DNA from: CAYIRQ01 sp964365905
GTDB lineage: Bacteria > Patescibacteriota > Gracilibacteria > Peribacterales > Peribacteraceae
NCBI GenBank assembly: GCA_964365905.1
Contig: CAYIRQ010000013.1
Coordinates: forward strand, 1 to 17,806
DNA: 17,806 nt
Direction of reading: 5' to 3'
Shown: in pieces, positions 1 through 7,384 of the stretch
Position numbering within the stretch: the first letter of the stretch is position 1
How the letters are laid out: each line of letters starts with the position of its first letter
Program-made: the position numbers and the translations under genes
The notes under the pieces: model-generated
Told to the model about the DNA's origin: nothing
Seen by the model: only the letters and a program-made list of their open reading frames with translations
Databases searched by the model: none

Positions 1-72
1 CCCGTTGAAGTGCACGATGAGAAGGTGGATGCTGTGGTGACTGCAAGGGGGATGATCGAAATTGAGAATTGA
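1..72 (+). CDS. 3' end of an unidentified gene (partial)
   Basis: Reading frame 1 is open from the window edge to a TGA at 70-72 and would end in ..VVTARGMIEIEN. Only 23 residues are present, so no family can be assigned. Codon choice (GTG, GAC/GAT, AAG) resembles the genes that follow. The last four codons and the stop lie within the first words of the ATTGAGA-type array that fills the gap to glyA, so the array may have replaced the original gene end. It is 55 bases upstream of glyA on the same strand. I am fairly sure it is coding and have no basis for a function. Confidence 0.5.
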   Translation, partial: PVEVHDEKVDAVVTARGMIEIEN

Positions 73-112
73 GAATTTGTTGAAATTTGTGATTTGGGAT
101 TTGAGAATTGAG
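61..112. repeat. Degenerate 7-bp word array upstream of glyA
   Basis: Words read ATTGAGA, ATTGAGA, a 10-base variant, ATTTGTG, ATTTGGG, ATTTGAG, AATTGAG. Apart from the 10-base unit the period is 7. The array begins inside the last codons of the preceding gene and supplies a possible -35 (TTGGGA, 94-99) for glyA. No inverted partner is visible, but the window starts here. Confidence 0.7.
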
Positions 113-121
113 CGGTAAGAT
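94..121 (+). promoter_or_regulatory. Candidate glyA promoter giving a leaderless mRNA
   Basis: TTGGGA at 94-99 and TAAGAT at 116-121 are 16 bases apart. The -10 hexamer ends six bases before the GTG at 128, so transcription would start at or next to the start codon. No Shine-Dalgarno sequence precedes the GTG. This fits the TANNNT leaderless pattern, although each hexamer matches consensus at only four of six positions. Confidence 0.45.
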
Positions 122-127
122 TCTTCC

Positions 128-1393
128 GTGTTTACCTACGACGACCTCAAAGTTGCCGATCCTGATGCGTATAAGGCCCTCATGGGGGAAATGCGGCGGC
201 AGTGGGAGGGGGTCGAGCTCATCGCATCCGAAAACTACATTTCGCCCGCGGTGCTCGAAATGATGGGGACGGTCTTCAATAATAAGTACAGCGAAGGATA
301 TCCCGGACGCCGCTACTACGGTGGGCAGGAGTTTACGGATATCGTGGAAACACTCGCAATCGAACGCGCGAAAAAGCTCTTTCGTTGCGAACATGCGAAC
401 GTGCAGCTGCACGCCGGGTGTCCTGCGAATATTGCGACGTACTTCGCGCTCCTCGAACCCGGTGATACGGTGCTTGGCATGGATCTCACGCACGGGGGGC
501 ATCTCTCGCACGGCCACCCCGTGACCTACATGACGAAGGTTTTCAAGTTTGTACGCTACAAAATGAAGGATGTTGAGACAGGTGAACTCGATTACGATCT
601 CATGCGGGAGACCGCGAAGAAAGAGAAACCCAAAATTATCCTCGTTGGTTACTCCGCCTACCCGAGGATTCCTGATTTCAAAATGGTTCAGGAGATCGCT
701 TCCGAAGTCGGAGCGGTGACGATGGCGGACATGGCCCATGTTGCCGGTCTCATCGCGGGCGAAGCGCACCCCAATCCCTTCGACGATGGCTTCGATATCA
801 TCACGACGACGACGCATAAAACGCTGCGCGGGCCTCGTGGGGGGATGATTCTCTGTAGGAAGGTTGAACTTGGGAAAAAAATCGATAAATCCGTTTTCCC
901 CGGTCTCCAGGGCGGTCCCATCATGCAGATGATCGCGGCGAAGGCGGTTGCATTCGGGGAAGCTTTGAAACCAGATTTCAAAGACTATGCGAGACAGATT
1001 GTTGCAAATAGTGTGCACATGGCGGCCTTTTTCATGGGAAAGGGGGTGAAGCTCATCACGAATGGGACAGACAATCACCTCATGCTCATCGATTGCATAA
1101 AGTCCTGGAACCTGCCGGGGAAAGAAGTCGAAGCACTCTTGGATCGCATTGGAATTACCTTAAACAAGAACATGATTCCCGATGATCCGCGCGGCCCCGT
1201 GGATCCTTCCGGTGTGCGCATCGGAACGCCGGCGGTCACGACGCGGGGAATGAAAGAAAAAGATGTGGAACAACTTGGTGTTTTTATTCTTCGGGCAATT
1301 GAAAAGCGTTCCGATGAAACCGCCCTCCGAAAGCTCCATGAGGACGTGAAGGCATTCTGCCGAGGATTTCCTGTGCCGGGGATTGCGGCGTAG
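128..1393 (+). CDS. glyA: Serine hydroxymethyltransferase (GlyA)
   Basis: A PLP enzyme that interconverts serine plus tetrahydrofolate and glycine plus 5,10-methylene-THF in the cytoplasm, the main one-carbon source for nucleotide synthesis. The 421 residues match the usual 415-430. Visible motifs are ELIASENYISP (about 30-40), NKYSEGYPGRRYYGG (52-66), DMAHVAGL (201-208) and TTTTHKTLRGPRGG, where K231 is the PLP-binding lysine. The C-terminal part has RIGTPAVTTRG. An oddity is the phosphate-cup segment LHAGCPAN (94-101), where the family normally has PHSGSQAN or PHSGSPAN. The GTG start gives the usual N-terminal length; an internal ATG at 182 would cut into the first helix. dagK follows after two bases, suggesting one transcript. 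Identity is certain; the start is likely. Confidence 0.97.
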   Translation: MFTYDDLKVADPDAYKALMGEMRRQWEGVELIASENYISPAVLEMMGTVFNNKYSEGYPGRRYYGGQEFTDIVETLAIERAKKLFRCEHANVQLHAGCPANIATYFALLEPGDTVLGMDLTHGGHLSHGHPVTYMTKVFKFVRYKMKDVETGELDYDLMRETAKKEKPKIILVGYSAYPRIPDFKMVQEIASEVGAVTMADMAHVAGLIAGEAHPNPFDDGFDIITTTTHKTLRGPRGGMILCRKVELGKKIDKSVFPGLQGGPIMQMIAAKAVAFGEALKPDFKDYARQIVANSVHMAAFFMGKGVKLITNGTDNHLMLIDCIKSWNLPGKEVEALLDRIGITLNKNMIPDDPRGPVDPSGVRIGTPAVTTRGMKEKDVEQLGVFILRAIEKRSDETALRKLHEDVKAFCRGFPVPGIAA

Positions 1394-1395
1394 AT

Positions 1396-1791
1396 ATGCC
1401 TCATGACCTTCTCCAGAGCGCCCGACACGCGATTGCGGGCTTTCTCCGTGCCTGGAGAGGGGAGAGGAACGTGCGGCTGTTTCTCCTCGGATATGTCTTT
1501 GTGCTTTTCCTTGGTCTTTTGCTCGATCTCTCGAAGGGAGAATGGTTTGCGTTGCTCATCACGGGAGGAATGTTCCTCAGTGTCGAGCTCCTTAATACCT
1601 CGATCGAATACGTCGCGGATATCGTCGATGATCACCTGAAGGCCGCGCACTGCACGCACAATTTTGAGGATATGAAGATGGTGAAGGATGTCGCGGCTGC
1701 GGCATCGCTTGTGAGTTTCCTCATTGTTGCAGGAACAGTGGTTGCAATTTTTGTGCCCCACATTTCGAAGGTGTTAGGTGATAGGTTTTAG
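1396..1791 (+). CDS. dagK: Diacylglycerol/undecaprenol kinase family membrane protein
   Basis: A small integral-membrane kinase of the prokaryotic DAGK family, which phosphorylates diacylglycerol or, in Gram-positive relatives, undecaprenol for cell-wall lipid-carrier recycling. The 131 residues carry the signature SVELLNTSIEYVADIVDDH (62-80) and KDVAAAASL (97-105), including the active-site glutamates and the ELLNT asparagine. Three hydrophobic stretches (about 27-45, 50-66, 103-121) match the three-helix fold. The ATG lies two bases after the glyA stop, with no ribosome-binding site, so translation is probably coupled. The last codons (VLGDRF) and the TAG stop come from the TTAGGTG-type array. 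Whether the substrate is diacylglycerol or undecaprenol cannot be decided from the sequence. Confidence 0.9.
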   Translation: MPHDLLQSARHAIAGFLRAWRGERNVRLFLLGYVFVLFLGLLLDLSKGEWFALLITGGMFLSVELLNTSIEYVADIVDDHLKAAHCTHNFEDMKMVKDVAAAASLVSFLIVAGTVVAIFVPHISKVLGDRF

Positions 1792-1865
1792 GTTCTAGGA
1801 ATAATTAATAATGATCGTATTAACACCTAACACCTAACACCTAAAACCTAAAACCTAATACCTAT
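1774..1865. repeat. Facing pair of 7-bp word arrays between convergent genes
   Basis: The left arm (1774-1801) has four units of NTAGGNN: TTAGGTG, ATAGGTT, TTAGGTT, CTAGGAA. The right arm (1824-1865) has six units on the opposite strand: CACCTAA three times, AACCTAA twice, TACCTAT. The period is exactly 7 in both arms and the arms can pair as a long imperfect hairpin around a 22-base A/T-rich loop. Both flanking genes take their stop codons (1789-1791 plus strand, 1862-1864 minus strand) from the array. It may also act as a two-way terminator. Confidence 0.85.
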
Positions 1866-2497
1866 TTCAATTCCTCAATCGTCCTCGTAATATTCACTTC
1901 CAGTCGCGGCGTGAGCTCGCGTTTCGCTGTGTGCAAGATGTTTTCGAACGTGAGGGAAGAGAGGATCGGGAGCATCAAGGTGATTGCCGTCACCGCCAGG
2001 GTTGCGTAACACACCTTTCGTTCTCCCTGTGAAAGAGGTGTCCGTGGCACGAAGGGAGCCGTGAAGTGATACTTCCAGTACGTCACGACTTCGAGAATAT
2101 GTTCCGCGATCTTGAGACGCGGTCCCACTCTCAGGATGAGATCGAGAAGGAGGATGGGTAGTTCTCCGAAGCGACCAAGTCCACCGATCGCAATCGTATG
2201 ATGGAAGATGACAGCAAGGAGAACGCCAAGGACAATGAAAAAGATATCCATGAGACTTTCGCGCACCGTTTCGATCGCAACCCATCCCCATTTGAGATGA
2301 TGCAGTGTGCGATACTTCACGACATCGAGCCCCATATGCCCGAGCACGAGCGCGAAGAAAATGCCAAGGTTGAAGACGATGCTCGCGACGACCGTTGCAA
2401 CTGTGAACCACACGCGAAACATCGGCCACTCATCGTGACGATGGGCAACGAGAATGATCGGGCGGAGCACCGCGGTGCGGACGAGGACGAGGGGCAT
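1862..2497 (-). CDS. Hypothetical multi-pass membrane protein
   Basis: I do not recognise a family. The 211 residues contain hydrophobic stretches at about 26-52, 80-105, 112-122 and 164-185, so three or four transmembrane helices are likely, with basic loops (YRTLHHLKW, TPLSQGERK) between them. The C-terminal 25 residues are charged and probably cytoplasmic. There are no cysteine pairs, nucleotide-binding motif or catalytic signature. A near-consensus promoter (TTGAAA, 17 bases, TATAAT) lies just upstream and supports the ATG at 2497. The gene converges on dagK and diverges from the cysteine-rich protein gene. The open frame and promoter make it convincing as a gene; function unknown. Confidence 0.75.
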   Translation of the reverse strand: MPLVLVRTAVLRPIILVAHRHDEWPMFRVWFTVATVVASIVFNLGIFFALVLGHMGLDVVKYRTLHHLKWGWVAIETVRESLMDIFFIVLGVLLAVIFHHTIAIGGLGRFGELPILLLDLILRVGPRLKIAEHILEVVTYWKYHFTAPFVPRTPLSQGERKVCYATLAVTAITLMLPILSSLTFENILHTAKRELTPRLEVNITRTIEELK

Positions 2498-2499
2498 TT

Positions 2500-2527
2500 T
2501 TGTCTTGCTGAATTAGCATTATATAAT
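2500..2527 (+). promoter_or_regulatory. Candidate divergent promoter for the cysteine-rich protein gene
   Basis: TTGTCT (2500-2505), a 16-base spacer and TATAAT (2522-2527) read on the plus strand. The -10 is half of the perfect palindrome ATTATATAAT (2518-2527), which also holds the -10 of the minus-strand promoter. The two promoters therefore overlap and could compete. Confidence 0.45.
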
Positions 2528-2546
2528 AATTCAACTATTATTTCAA
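2518..2546 (-). promoter_or_regulatory. Sigma70-type promoter for the 2497-1862 gene
   Basis: On the minus strand TTGAAA (2546-2541) is separated by exactly 17 bases from TATAAT (2523-2518). Transcription would start near 2511, giving a leader of about 14 bases before the ATG at 2497. This is the best-matching promoter in the window. Confidence 0.75.
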
Positions 2547-2661
2547 TTACAAAAAAAACGCTTCTGCTAGCCTTACTTCGTTCTTCCCCACACCAATTAT
2601 GAAGTTGTCCAACTTCCTTTCTCCTGCGTCACTGGTCTTTCATCTCTTTCCCTCGCTGGCC

Positions 2662-3105
2662 ATGAAAAAATACCTCATCGGCGGCAGCTGCGTCGCAGCA
2701 CTGCTTCTTGTCTTTTTTGCATATAGAACTGCTTCCGTTCCGTCGGTGCCTCTCGATGCGGCGGCGGTTCCTACCTATGGGTATTCATGCCTTTGCAAAG
2801 TGCCAGAAATTTCTGTGATAGTCCCAAAGCCGGCAGATGGTTGTGATTCTCTCGCCCTTTTTGCGGCAGACGATTTAATTAATTCATGCAGCCCTGCAAC
2901 CCCGTCTTTAATCAATTGTCAAGATGATCCCACCGGTGCCTATGGCTTGTGCCTCTGCTGGATCGAATCTAGTGAGAAAGCTGTGGATTTTCCTGAAGGA
3001 ACTTCCACTTCTGAAGCTCAAGAGATTTGTGAAGAAAAAAATGGGAATGATTGTGGATCCTATGAAGGCATGCATTTGCAGTGTCGTTTCATCTACTCTC
3101 CGTGA
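2662..3105 (+). CDS. Secreted or membrane-anchored protein with two five-cysteine modules
   Basis: Starting at the ATG at 2662 the protein is 147 residues: MKKYLIGG, then a hydrophobic stretch AALLLVFFAY, so a signal peptide or N-terminal anchor, then an extracytoplasmic part. In-frame sequence extends to an ATG at 2599 (168 residues), but the 2662 start gives a normal signal sequence; neither has a ribosome-binding site. Beyond the hydrophobic segment there are ten cysteines, numbered from 2599 as 64, 66, 82, 97, 107 and 118, 120, 144, 152, 162. They form two similar units, each opening with CLC and closing with C-x7-14-C-x9-C, spaced 54-55 residues apart. The even number suggests disulfides formed outside the cytoplasm. 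No known family recognised. A strong hairpin follows the stop. Confidence 0.7.
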   Translation: MKKYLIGGSCVAALLLVFFAYRTASVPSVPLDAAAVPTYGYSCLCKVPEISVIVPKPADGCDSLALFAADDLINSCSPATPSLINCQDDPTGAYGLCLCWIESSEKAVDFPEGTSTSEAQEICEEKNGNDCGSYEGMHLQCRFIYSP

Positions 3106-3124
3106 TACTTTGTACGGGAGAAGT

Positions 3125-3155
3125 AGAGCCGCCTCGCGTATGCGAGGCGGCTCTT
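3125..3155. terminator. 13-bp perfect hairpin, probable terminator
   Basis: AGAGCCGCCTCGC (3125-3137) pairs perfectly with GCGAGGCGGCTCT (3142-3154) around the loop GTAT. It lies 20 bases after the stop of the cysteine-rich gene. Only TCTT follows, so the U-tract is weak. It could also be a repeat-derived palindrome. Confidence 0.6.
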
Positions 3156-3161
3156 CAAAGT

Positions 3162-3260
3162 GTCATGATGAGGAAGAAAACGTCATGCTGAGTCCCTCGA
3201 CATGCTCGGGATAAACTCCGCGAGCGAATGCGAGCGAAGTCGAAGCACGTCCTCGCGAGG
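3162..3260. repeat. GTCATGCTGAG-type dispersed repeat, copy 1
   Basis: Two GTCATG-TGAG starts occur (3162 and 3182). The second continues TCCCTCGAC, TCGGGATAAACTCCGCG and ends GTCGAAGCACG. Nearly the same series is found inside gyrA at 8650-8729 on the other strand, and shorter relatives are at 11371 and 12292. It lies between the cysteine-rich gene and the convergent hepT end, where no gene is visible. Confidence 0.75.
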
Positions 3261-3282
3261 TGCAAGCAATCAGAAGTAGGTA

Positions 3283-3633
3283 TCAGGCACCCTTTTCGAG
3301 CATCGCAATCGCCGCCTGGACCTGCTCCTTCAGTTTCGGGAGGTCATTCTGAATCGTATCCCAGATCGTTGCCCGACTGATGCCGAAGTATTCATGCACG
3401 ATCTTGTTCCGGAGCCCGATAATCGCCTCCGCAGGAACATCTAGGTACATTCCGCGAAAATCATCGTCTATACGTCTCATTGCTTCACCGACGATATGGA
3501 GTTGGTAGACCACTGCCGAAAATTTTTCTTCATCCTGGATAAATGCTTCCCTCGTCACATTCTTCGTAAACTGCTCGATATTCTCTATTGCCTCCAGAAT
3601 GTGCCGGACGCGCTGGATGTTTTCCTTGCTCAT
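3283..3633 (-). CDS. hepT: HepT-like ribonuclease toxin (DUF86)
   Basis: The HEPN-domain toxin of the MntA/HepT type toxin-antitoxin family. The 116-residue all-helical protein ends its core with GLRNKIVHEYFG (73-84), which contains the catalytic RX4HXY motif as R75, H80 and Y82. In studied systems this motif cleaves RNA, and the partner MntA adds AMP to the motif tyrosine to silence it. The ATG overlaps the mntA stop by four bases (ATGA), so translation is coupled. It is the last gene of the hrcA operon. The motif is intact, so the toxin should be functional. Identity is confident; the RNA target is unknown. Confidence 0.9.
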   Translation of the reverse strand: MSKENIQRVRHILEAIENIEQFTKNVTREAFIQDEEKFSAVVYQLHIVGEAMRRIDDDFRGMYLDVPAEAIIGLRNKIVHEYFGISRATIWDTIQNDLPKLKEQVQAAIAMLEKGA

Positions 3634-3929
3634 GCCTTATAGAGTACTTCTGCTTCCTGCAGCACGTCATCGCGGAAATACCTGCTCAAGGCATCCGGTT
3701 CCACAAGGTCTACTCTTGTGCCGAGCTCCTTCGACAAGAAAAGCTCGATACTCACAAACTCCAGCGCCCCCATTGGCCGGTCGACTTCGATCAGCAGATC
3801 AATATCACTGTTTTTCTTTGCCTCGCCGCGAACCTGCGAGCCGAAAAGAGCAACACGCCGTATTTTTCCTCTGGAGGGGGATTTGGAGATCGCCTCCTGA
3901 AGCCTGCGGCGGAGCTCATCTTTACTCAT
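3630..3929 (-). CDS. mntA: MntA-like nucleotidyltransferase antitoxin
   Basis: A minimal nucleotidyltransferase that in known MntA/HepT pairs AMPylates HepT. From the ATG at 3929 it has 99 residues, with GSQVRGEAKKNSDID (30-44), the GSX10DXD signature with D42 and D44 as metal ligands, and a further acidic residue at RVDLV (72-76). This start begins MSKDELRRR, typical of the family, with AGGAG 12 bases upstream. An in-frame ATG at 3971 would add 14 residues and overlap the ATPase gene by 11 bases, which is less likely but possible. It lies 31 bases after the ATPase gene and overlaps hepT by four bases. Confidence 0.88.
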   Translation of the reverse strand: MSKDELRRRLQEAISKSPSRGKIRRVALFGSQVRGEAKKNSDIDLLIEVDRPMGALEFVSIELFLSKELGTRVDLVEPDALSRYFRDDVLQEAEVLYKA

Positions 3930-3960
3930 GACAGCATTGTACTCCTCTCGAGCCTGAGCG

Positions 3961-6663
3961 TCAGGAGGCATTTCCCTTTTGCTTGGCCGGAGGCACCGTC
4001 GCACCACCTGCGGCAGCAAGTTTCTTCTCGAGGTCCTGCATCTCCGTCATTTCTTCTTTCGAGAGTGCTCCGCCGTTTGTCACGACCTTCTTGAGTTGAT
4101 TGATCCGGTTTGTCCACATCTCGCGGTCGCGCCACTGCCGGTATTCATCGGGCTTCATCCCTTTCTTCTTCGCTTTCTCTCTCTCCTCCGCTTCTTTCTC
4201 TTTTGCCTTTTCATCGGCGCGTTGTTTATCCTTCTCCACCCTCTGCGATGCCGCCCAGCGAACAATGTTCCCCTCCACCTCCGCGCGTTTCGCGCTGTAG
4301 CGCTCGCGCGAGCGCTTGCGGATTACTTCCACGCGTCCCGCATCCTGATCAAGCCGTGGCGGGGGAAGAGTCGCGACGGAGAACGCTTTGCTCGTGACAC
4401 CATCGATCATGAGCCGCAGGTAGGCTGCATATTTGGGGAGGCTGCCGATATCCTCCTTGAGTGTCTCGTCCCCGAACTGGTCTGCGATTTCCTCTGCGTC
4501 TTCTGATCCCACCTGGAACGAGATGAGCGTTCCGACGTTCCCGAAGACCGCGTCCTTCAGCATCGTATTTGATTTATCGGGCGTTAATTGTCCCACGAAC
4601 TGATTCGCCATCGTGAGATTGAGGTGATATTTCCGTGCCTCCGAGAGAATGGTCGCAAAGGAGGGAGTCGCGAAGTTCTGGAACTCGTCGACGTAAAGAT
4701 AGAAGTCGCGGCGATCCTTTTCCGGGATTTCGGCCCGGCTCATCGCATCGAGCTGAAACTTCGTCACGAGCATGGAGCCAAGGAAGTTTGCATTATCTTC
4801 CCCGAGCTTGCCTTTGCTTAAGTTCACGATCACGATTTTTCCAGTATCCATGCTGTGCCGCAGATCGATCGTGCTTCGCACTTGGCCGACGATATTGCGA
4901 ATGATCGGCGTGGAGAGCAGTTGCCCCACTTTATTTTGGATCGCTGAGACCGCCTCCGTGCGGAATTTCTCGGTCCAGCTCGCAAATTCATCCTCCCAGA
5001 AGCTGCGCACGAGCGGGTCACTCAAGTGTTCGATGATTTTTCCACGGAAACTCGCATCGGCATACATGCGCATGACGCCGAGGAGCGAATTCCCCGGCGA
5101 CTCGATGAGTGCGAGGAGCGTATTCCTCAGAATATGTTCCATGCGTCCGCTCCAGACATCAGGCCACAGCTTCGTGAAGACCGCCATGAGACCGGAAGCG
5201 ATGAGCGGACGCTGCTCGGAGGTCGCGCACTCGAGCATATTCAAGGAAACGGGATAATCGCGGTCTGCGGGGTCGAAGAGAACAACATCATTTGTGCGTT
5301 CCCGTGGAACCATTCGCAGCACGGCGTCAGCGAGATCTCCGTGTGGATCGATGACTGCGACCCCTTTTCCCGCCTGAATATCGGAAAAAATCATGTTTTC
5401 AAGCAGCGTGGATTTTCCCATGCCGGTTTTTCCGATGAGGTAGACGTGGCGACGCCGATCATCGGGACGGATGCCGAAGCGCACTCTCCGGCCGCGGAAG
5501 AACGCTTCGCCGAGAATTGTGAGCCCTGAACCAGTCGCTTCACTCCGATTCAGGGTATCCTGCTCGACCGGAACCGGAAGATTCCCGGGCGGTTCCAATT
5601 TCCGATACTGAACCCAATCGATCGAAGGTGTTTTTACGAGGATCGTCGGGAGGTGCCAAATGGTTGCAAGCTCCTCGGCGCTCAGGAGGAACCCCCTGCC
5701 TTTTTCGGGTTCGTGTGGACCCTTCCAGGTGTTTCTCGATCGCACGACGAAATGGTTACTCATCGGGAGGTCAAACTGCTTCATGGATCCGAGCATTTCC
5801 TCGAGCTTCGCCTTTGCATCGCGACCGTGCTCCGGATGGGAAATAATGGAGAGTGTAATGGTTGTCTCATAGAGCAGGCGATTCACTTTATCTTTCGCGG
5901 CCTGCAATTCATCTTCGCGGTCGTGACGCGATCCGGAAACCCGGACTTCCCGCTCCAGCTCTTCGCGCGTTGTTTCCGTGCCTTCCGGCAAAGGCGACAT
6001 GATATCTTCGATGCTTCGGAACCAGCTGCGAAATCCCCCAAGCAGGAGGTCGGGAATGAAGAAGAGTGGCCGGCGCCACCCGCGCGCGAGGTGCAGTCGC
6101 GTAAAGAGGTTGCGATACCACTCCCATTTCTTCGCAAATCCCCGGTTGAGGAGCGGCAGGAAGCGGAGCGCCCGTTTCCGAAATCTGCCGCTGATCGGGC
6201 GGAACTCCATTTCGATGCTTCCGCGCATATCAGGGTAATGAAATTGTGCGATGGTCGCGGTGATACCGGAGAGTGGATCAATGTTGATGCGATTAATGAG
6301 ATCGTCGAACTGCTGATACCGCTTGATCGGAAAGATTTCCGGACTCGAGAGCCTGAGCAATGTTTCTTTCCGCATTTCTCCCTCCTTCATGGCGAGCACA
6401 TCCGCCGGCAGGCGTTCAATGTCGCATTCCGGATATTGGGCATAGATTTGCCCTTCGAGGAAACTCGCAAATCGTTCATCCGTGCGCGCAAAGAAGCACA
6501 CTTTTCCTTCGTGCAGTGCGATGCTGAGTGCCACGCTCCCCCCCTGCTTGCGAATGCCATGGAGCGTCGCAATGGCCTGTTCCATGAGAATCGGCCCGCG
6601 TTTCGGCCCTTTGTCATCTTCAGGGATGGGCTGGGGGCGGATTTTTAAGAGAATGTCGGGCAT
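3961..6663 (-). CDS. VirD4/TraG-like ATPase (type IV secretion coupling family)
   Basis: A 900-residue P-loop ATPase of the VirD4/TraD/HerA group, which moves DNA or protein through a membrane channel. The N-terminal 370 residues contain no clear transmembrane helices (only a mildly hydrophobic RRPLFFIPDLLLGG near 197-210), so it is probably soluble, unlike classical VirD4. The motor has Walker A GKTGMGKST (411-419), DPHGD (439-443), Walker B FYLYVDEFQNF (654-664, D659/E660) and TMANQF (684-689). The last 120 residues are charged and coiled-coil-like (KEKEAEEREKAKKKG). The ATG directly abuts the hrcA stop (TAAATG), so the genes are coupled. No relaxase, VirB4 or pilin gene is nearby. Roles in DNA uptake, pilus function or conjugation are all possible. 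Confidence 0.85.
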   Translation of the reverse strand: MPDILLKIRPQPIPEDDKGPKRGPILMEQAIATLHGIRKQGGSVALSIALHEGKVCFFARTDERFASFLEGQIYAQYPECDIERLPADVLAMKEGEMRKETLLRLSSPEIFPIKRYQQFDDLINRINIDPLSGITATIAQFHYPDMRGSIEMEFRPISGRFRKRALRFLPLLNRGFAKKWEWYRNLFTRLHLARGWRRPLFFIPDLLLGGFRSWFRSIEDIMSPLPEGTETTREELEREVRVSGSRHDREDELQAAKDKVNRLLYETTITLSIISHPEHGRDAKAKLEEMLGSMKQFDLPMSNHFVVRSRNTWKGPHEPEKGRGFLLSAEELATIWHLPTILVKTPSIDWVQYRKLEPPGNLPVPVEQDTLNRSEATGSGLTILGEAFFRGRRVRFGIRPDDRRRHVYLIGKTGMGKSTLLENMIFSDIQAGKGVAVIDPHGDLADAVLRMVPRERTNDVVLFDPADRDYPVSLNMLECATSEQRPLIASGLMAVFTKLWPDVWSGRMEHILRNTLLALIESPGNSLLGVMRMYADASFRGKIIEHLSDPLVRSFWEDEFASWTEKFRTEAVSAIQNKVGQLLSTPIIRNIVGQVRSTIDLRHSMDTGKIVIVNLSKGKLGEDNANFLGSMLVTKFQLDAMSRAEIPEKDRRDFYLYVDEFQNFATPSFATILSEARKYHLNLTMANQFVGQLTPDKSNTMLKDAVFGNVGTLISFQVGSEDAEEIADQFGDETLKEDIGSLPKYAAYLRLMIDGVTSKAFSVATLPPPRLDQDAGRVEVIRKRSRERYSAKRAEVEGNIVRWAASQRVEKDKQRADEKAKEKEAEEREKAKKKGMKPDEYRQWRDREMWTNRINQLKKVVTNGGALSKEEMTEMQDLEKKLAAAGGATVPPAKQKGNAS

Positions 6664-7374
6664 TTATGCTGCTCGCAAAAGTCCCGCGACCAAGTCGAGG
6701 GCAACGGTGTTATACGCATAATCCATACGCATGGGGCCGAGGATCCCGATGGCGCCTTTCTCTCCACGCAGACTGTAGCTTGTCACCATGAGCGAGCAGC
6801 TCTGGAGCTCCCGGAGGAGATCCTCCTCGCCGATGTAGTACCGGACTTTTTCATCCACGTCCACGGAACTGAGGAGAGCTGTCAGGCGATGCTCAAGCAC
6901 TTCCGCGACGGAACTTGCGAGGAGCGCGTTCTCGCGGAACTCCGGCTGCCGAAGGACGTTTGCAAATCCCATGTAGTAGACCTGATCGCGATGGGGAACG
7001 GTTGCAAAGGACACATTCGGAATCATCTGCGCGAGGAGTGCGACTGCTTCGTAGACACGTTCCTGGTCTTTCCTTCGTAAATACTCTTCTTTCAATGTCT
7101 CAAATTTCTTCCGCACAGAGCGTTCCTCACGGCTCGGCTCCATGAATTCCCGCACGTACACGCGATATCCGATCGCGGTGGGGATGCGTCCCGCGGAAAC
7201 GTGGGGTTGCGTGAGGAATCCCTCATCCTCGAGCGTCATCATTTCCGCCCGGATCGTGGCAGAAGATACTGTGAAATTTCCCGCTTCCAGCAAGCGGCGG
7301 GAACCCACCGGTTCCGCCGTTTGGATGAATTGATCGATGATCGCTGCAAGGAGCTTGCTCTGGCGGGAGTTCAC
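6664..7374 (-). CDS. hrcA: Heat-inducible transcription repressor HrcA (short form)
   Basis: The repressor of class I heat-shock genes, which binds CIRCE operators. The N-terminal winged helix (about 1-75) is well preserved: SSATIRAEMMTLEDEGFLTQPHVSAGRIPT, followed by GYRVYV. At 236 residues it is about 100 shorter than the usual 340, with the loss in the middle and C-terminal dimerisation/inducer domain; the end still has MVTSYSLRGEKGAIGILGPMRMDY, the conserved GxxGxxGP-type segment. The start is GTG, chosen because it begins the conserved MNSRQSKLL. A CIRCE element lies 10 bases upstream, so autoregulation is expected. No groEL, grpE or dnaK is in the window; the operon partner is a VirD4-like ATPase. 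Confidence 0.95.
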   Translation of the reverse strand: MNSRQSKLLAAIIDQFIQTAEPVGSRRLLEAGNFTVSSATIRAEMMTLEDEGFLTQPHVSAGRIPTAIGYRVYVREFMEPSREERSVRKKFETLKEEYLRRKDQERVYEAVALLAQMIPNVSFATVPHRDQVYYMGFANVLRQPEFRENALLASSVAEVLEHRLTALLSSVDVDEKVRYYIGEEDLLRELQSCSLMVTSYSLRGEKGAIGILGPMRMDYAYNTVALDLVAGLLRAA

Positions 7375-7384
7375 AGTTCTCAGT

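Noticed and set aside
1075..1761. Minus-strand frame of 228 codons across glyA and dagK.
   Set aside because: It is antisense to two recognised families and has no start signal or recognisable motif.
1824..1865. CACCTAA array as a CRISPR array or telomere-type end.
   Set aside because: Units are 7 bp without spacers, and the arrays sit within continuous sequence between two genes, so neither a CRISPR nor a chromosome end.
5653..6648. Long plus-strand open frame (331 codons) opposite the ATPase gene.
   Set aside because: It is antisense to a gene with clear Walker motifs, has no family resemblance, and is a frame shadow of GC-rich codons.
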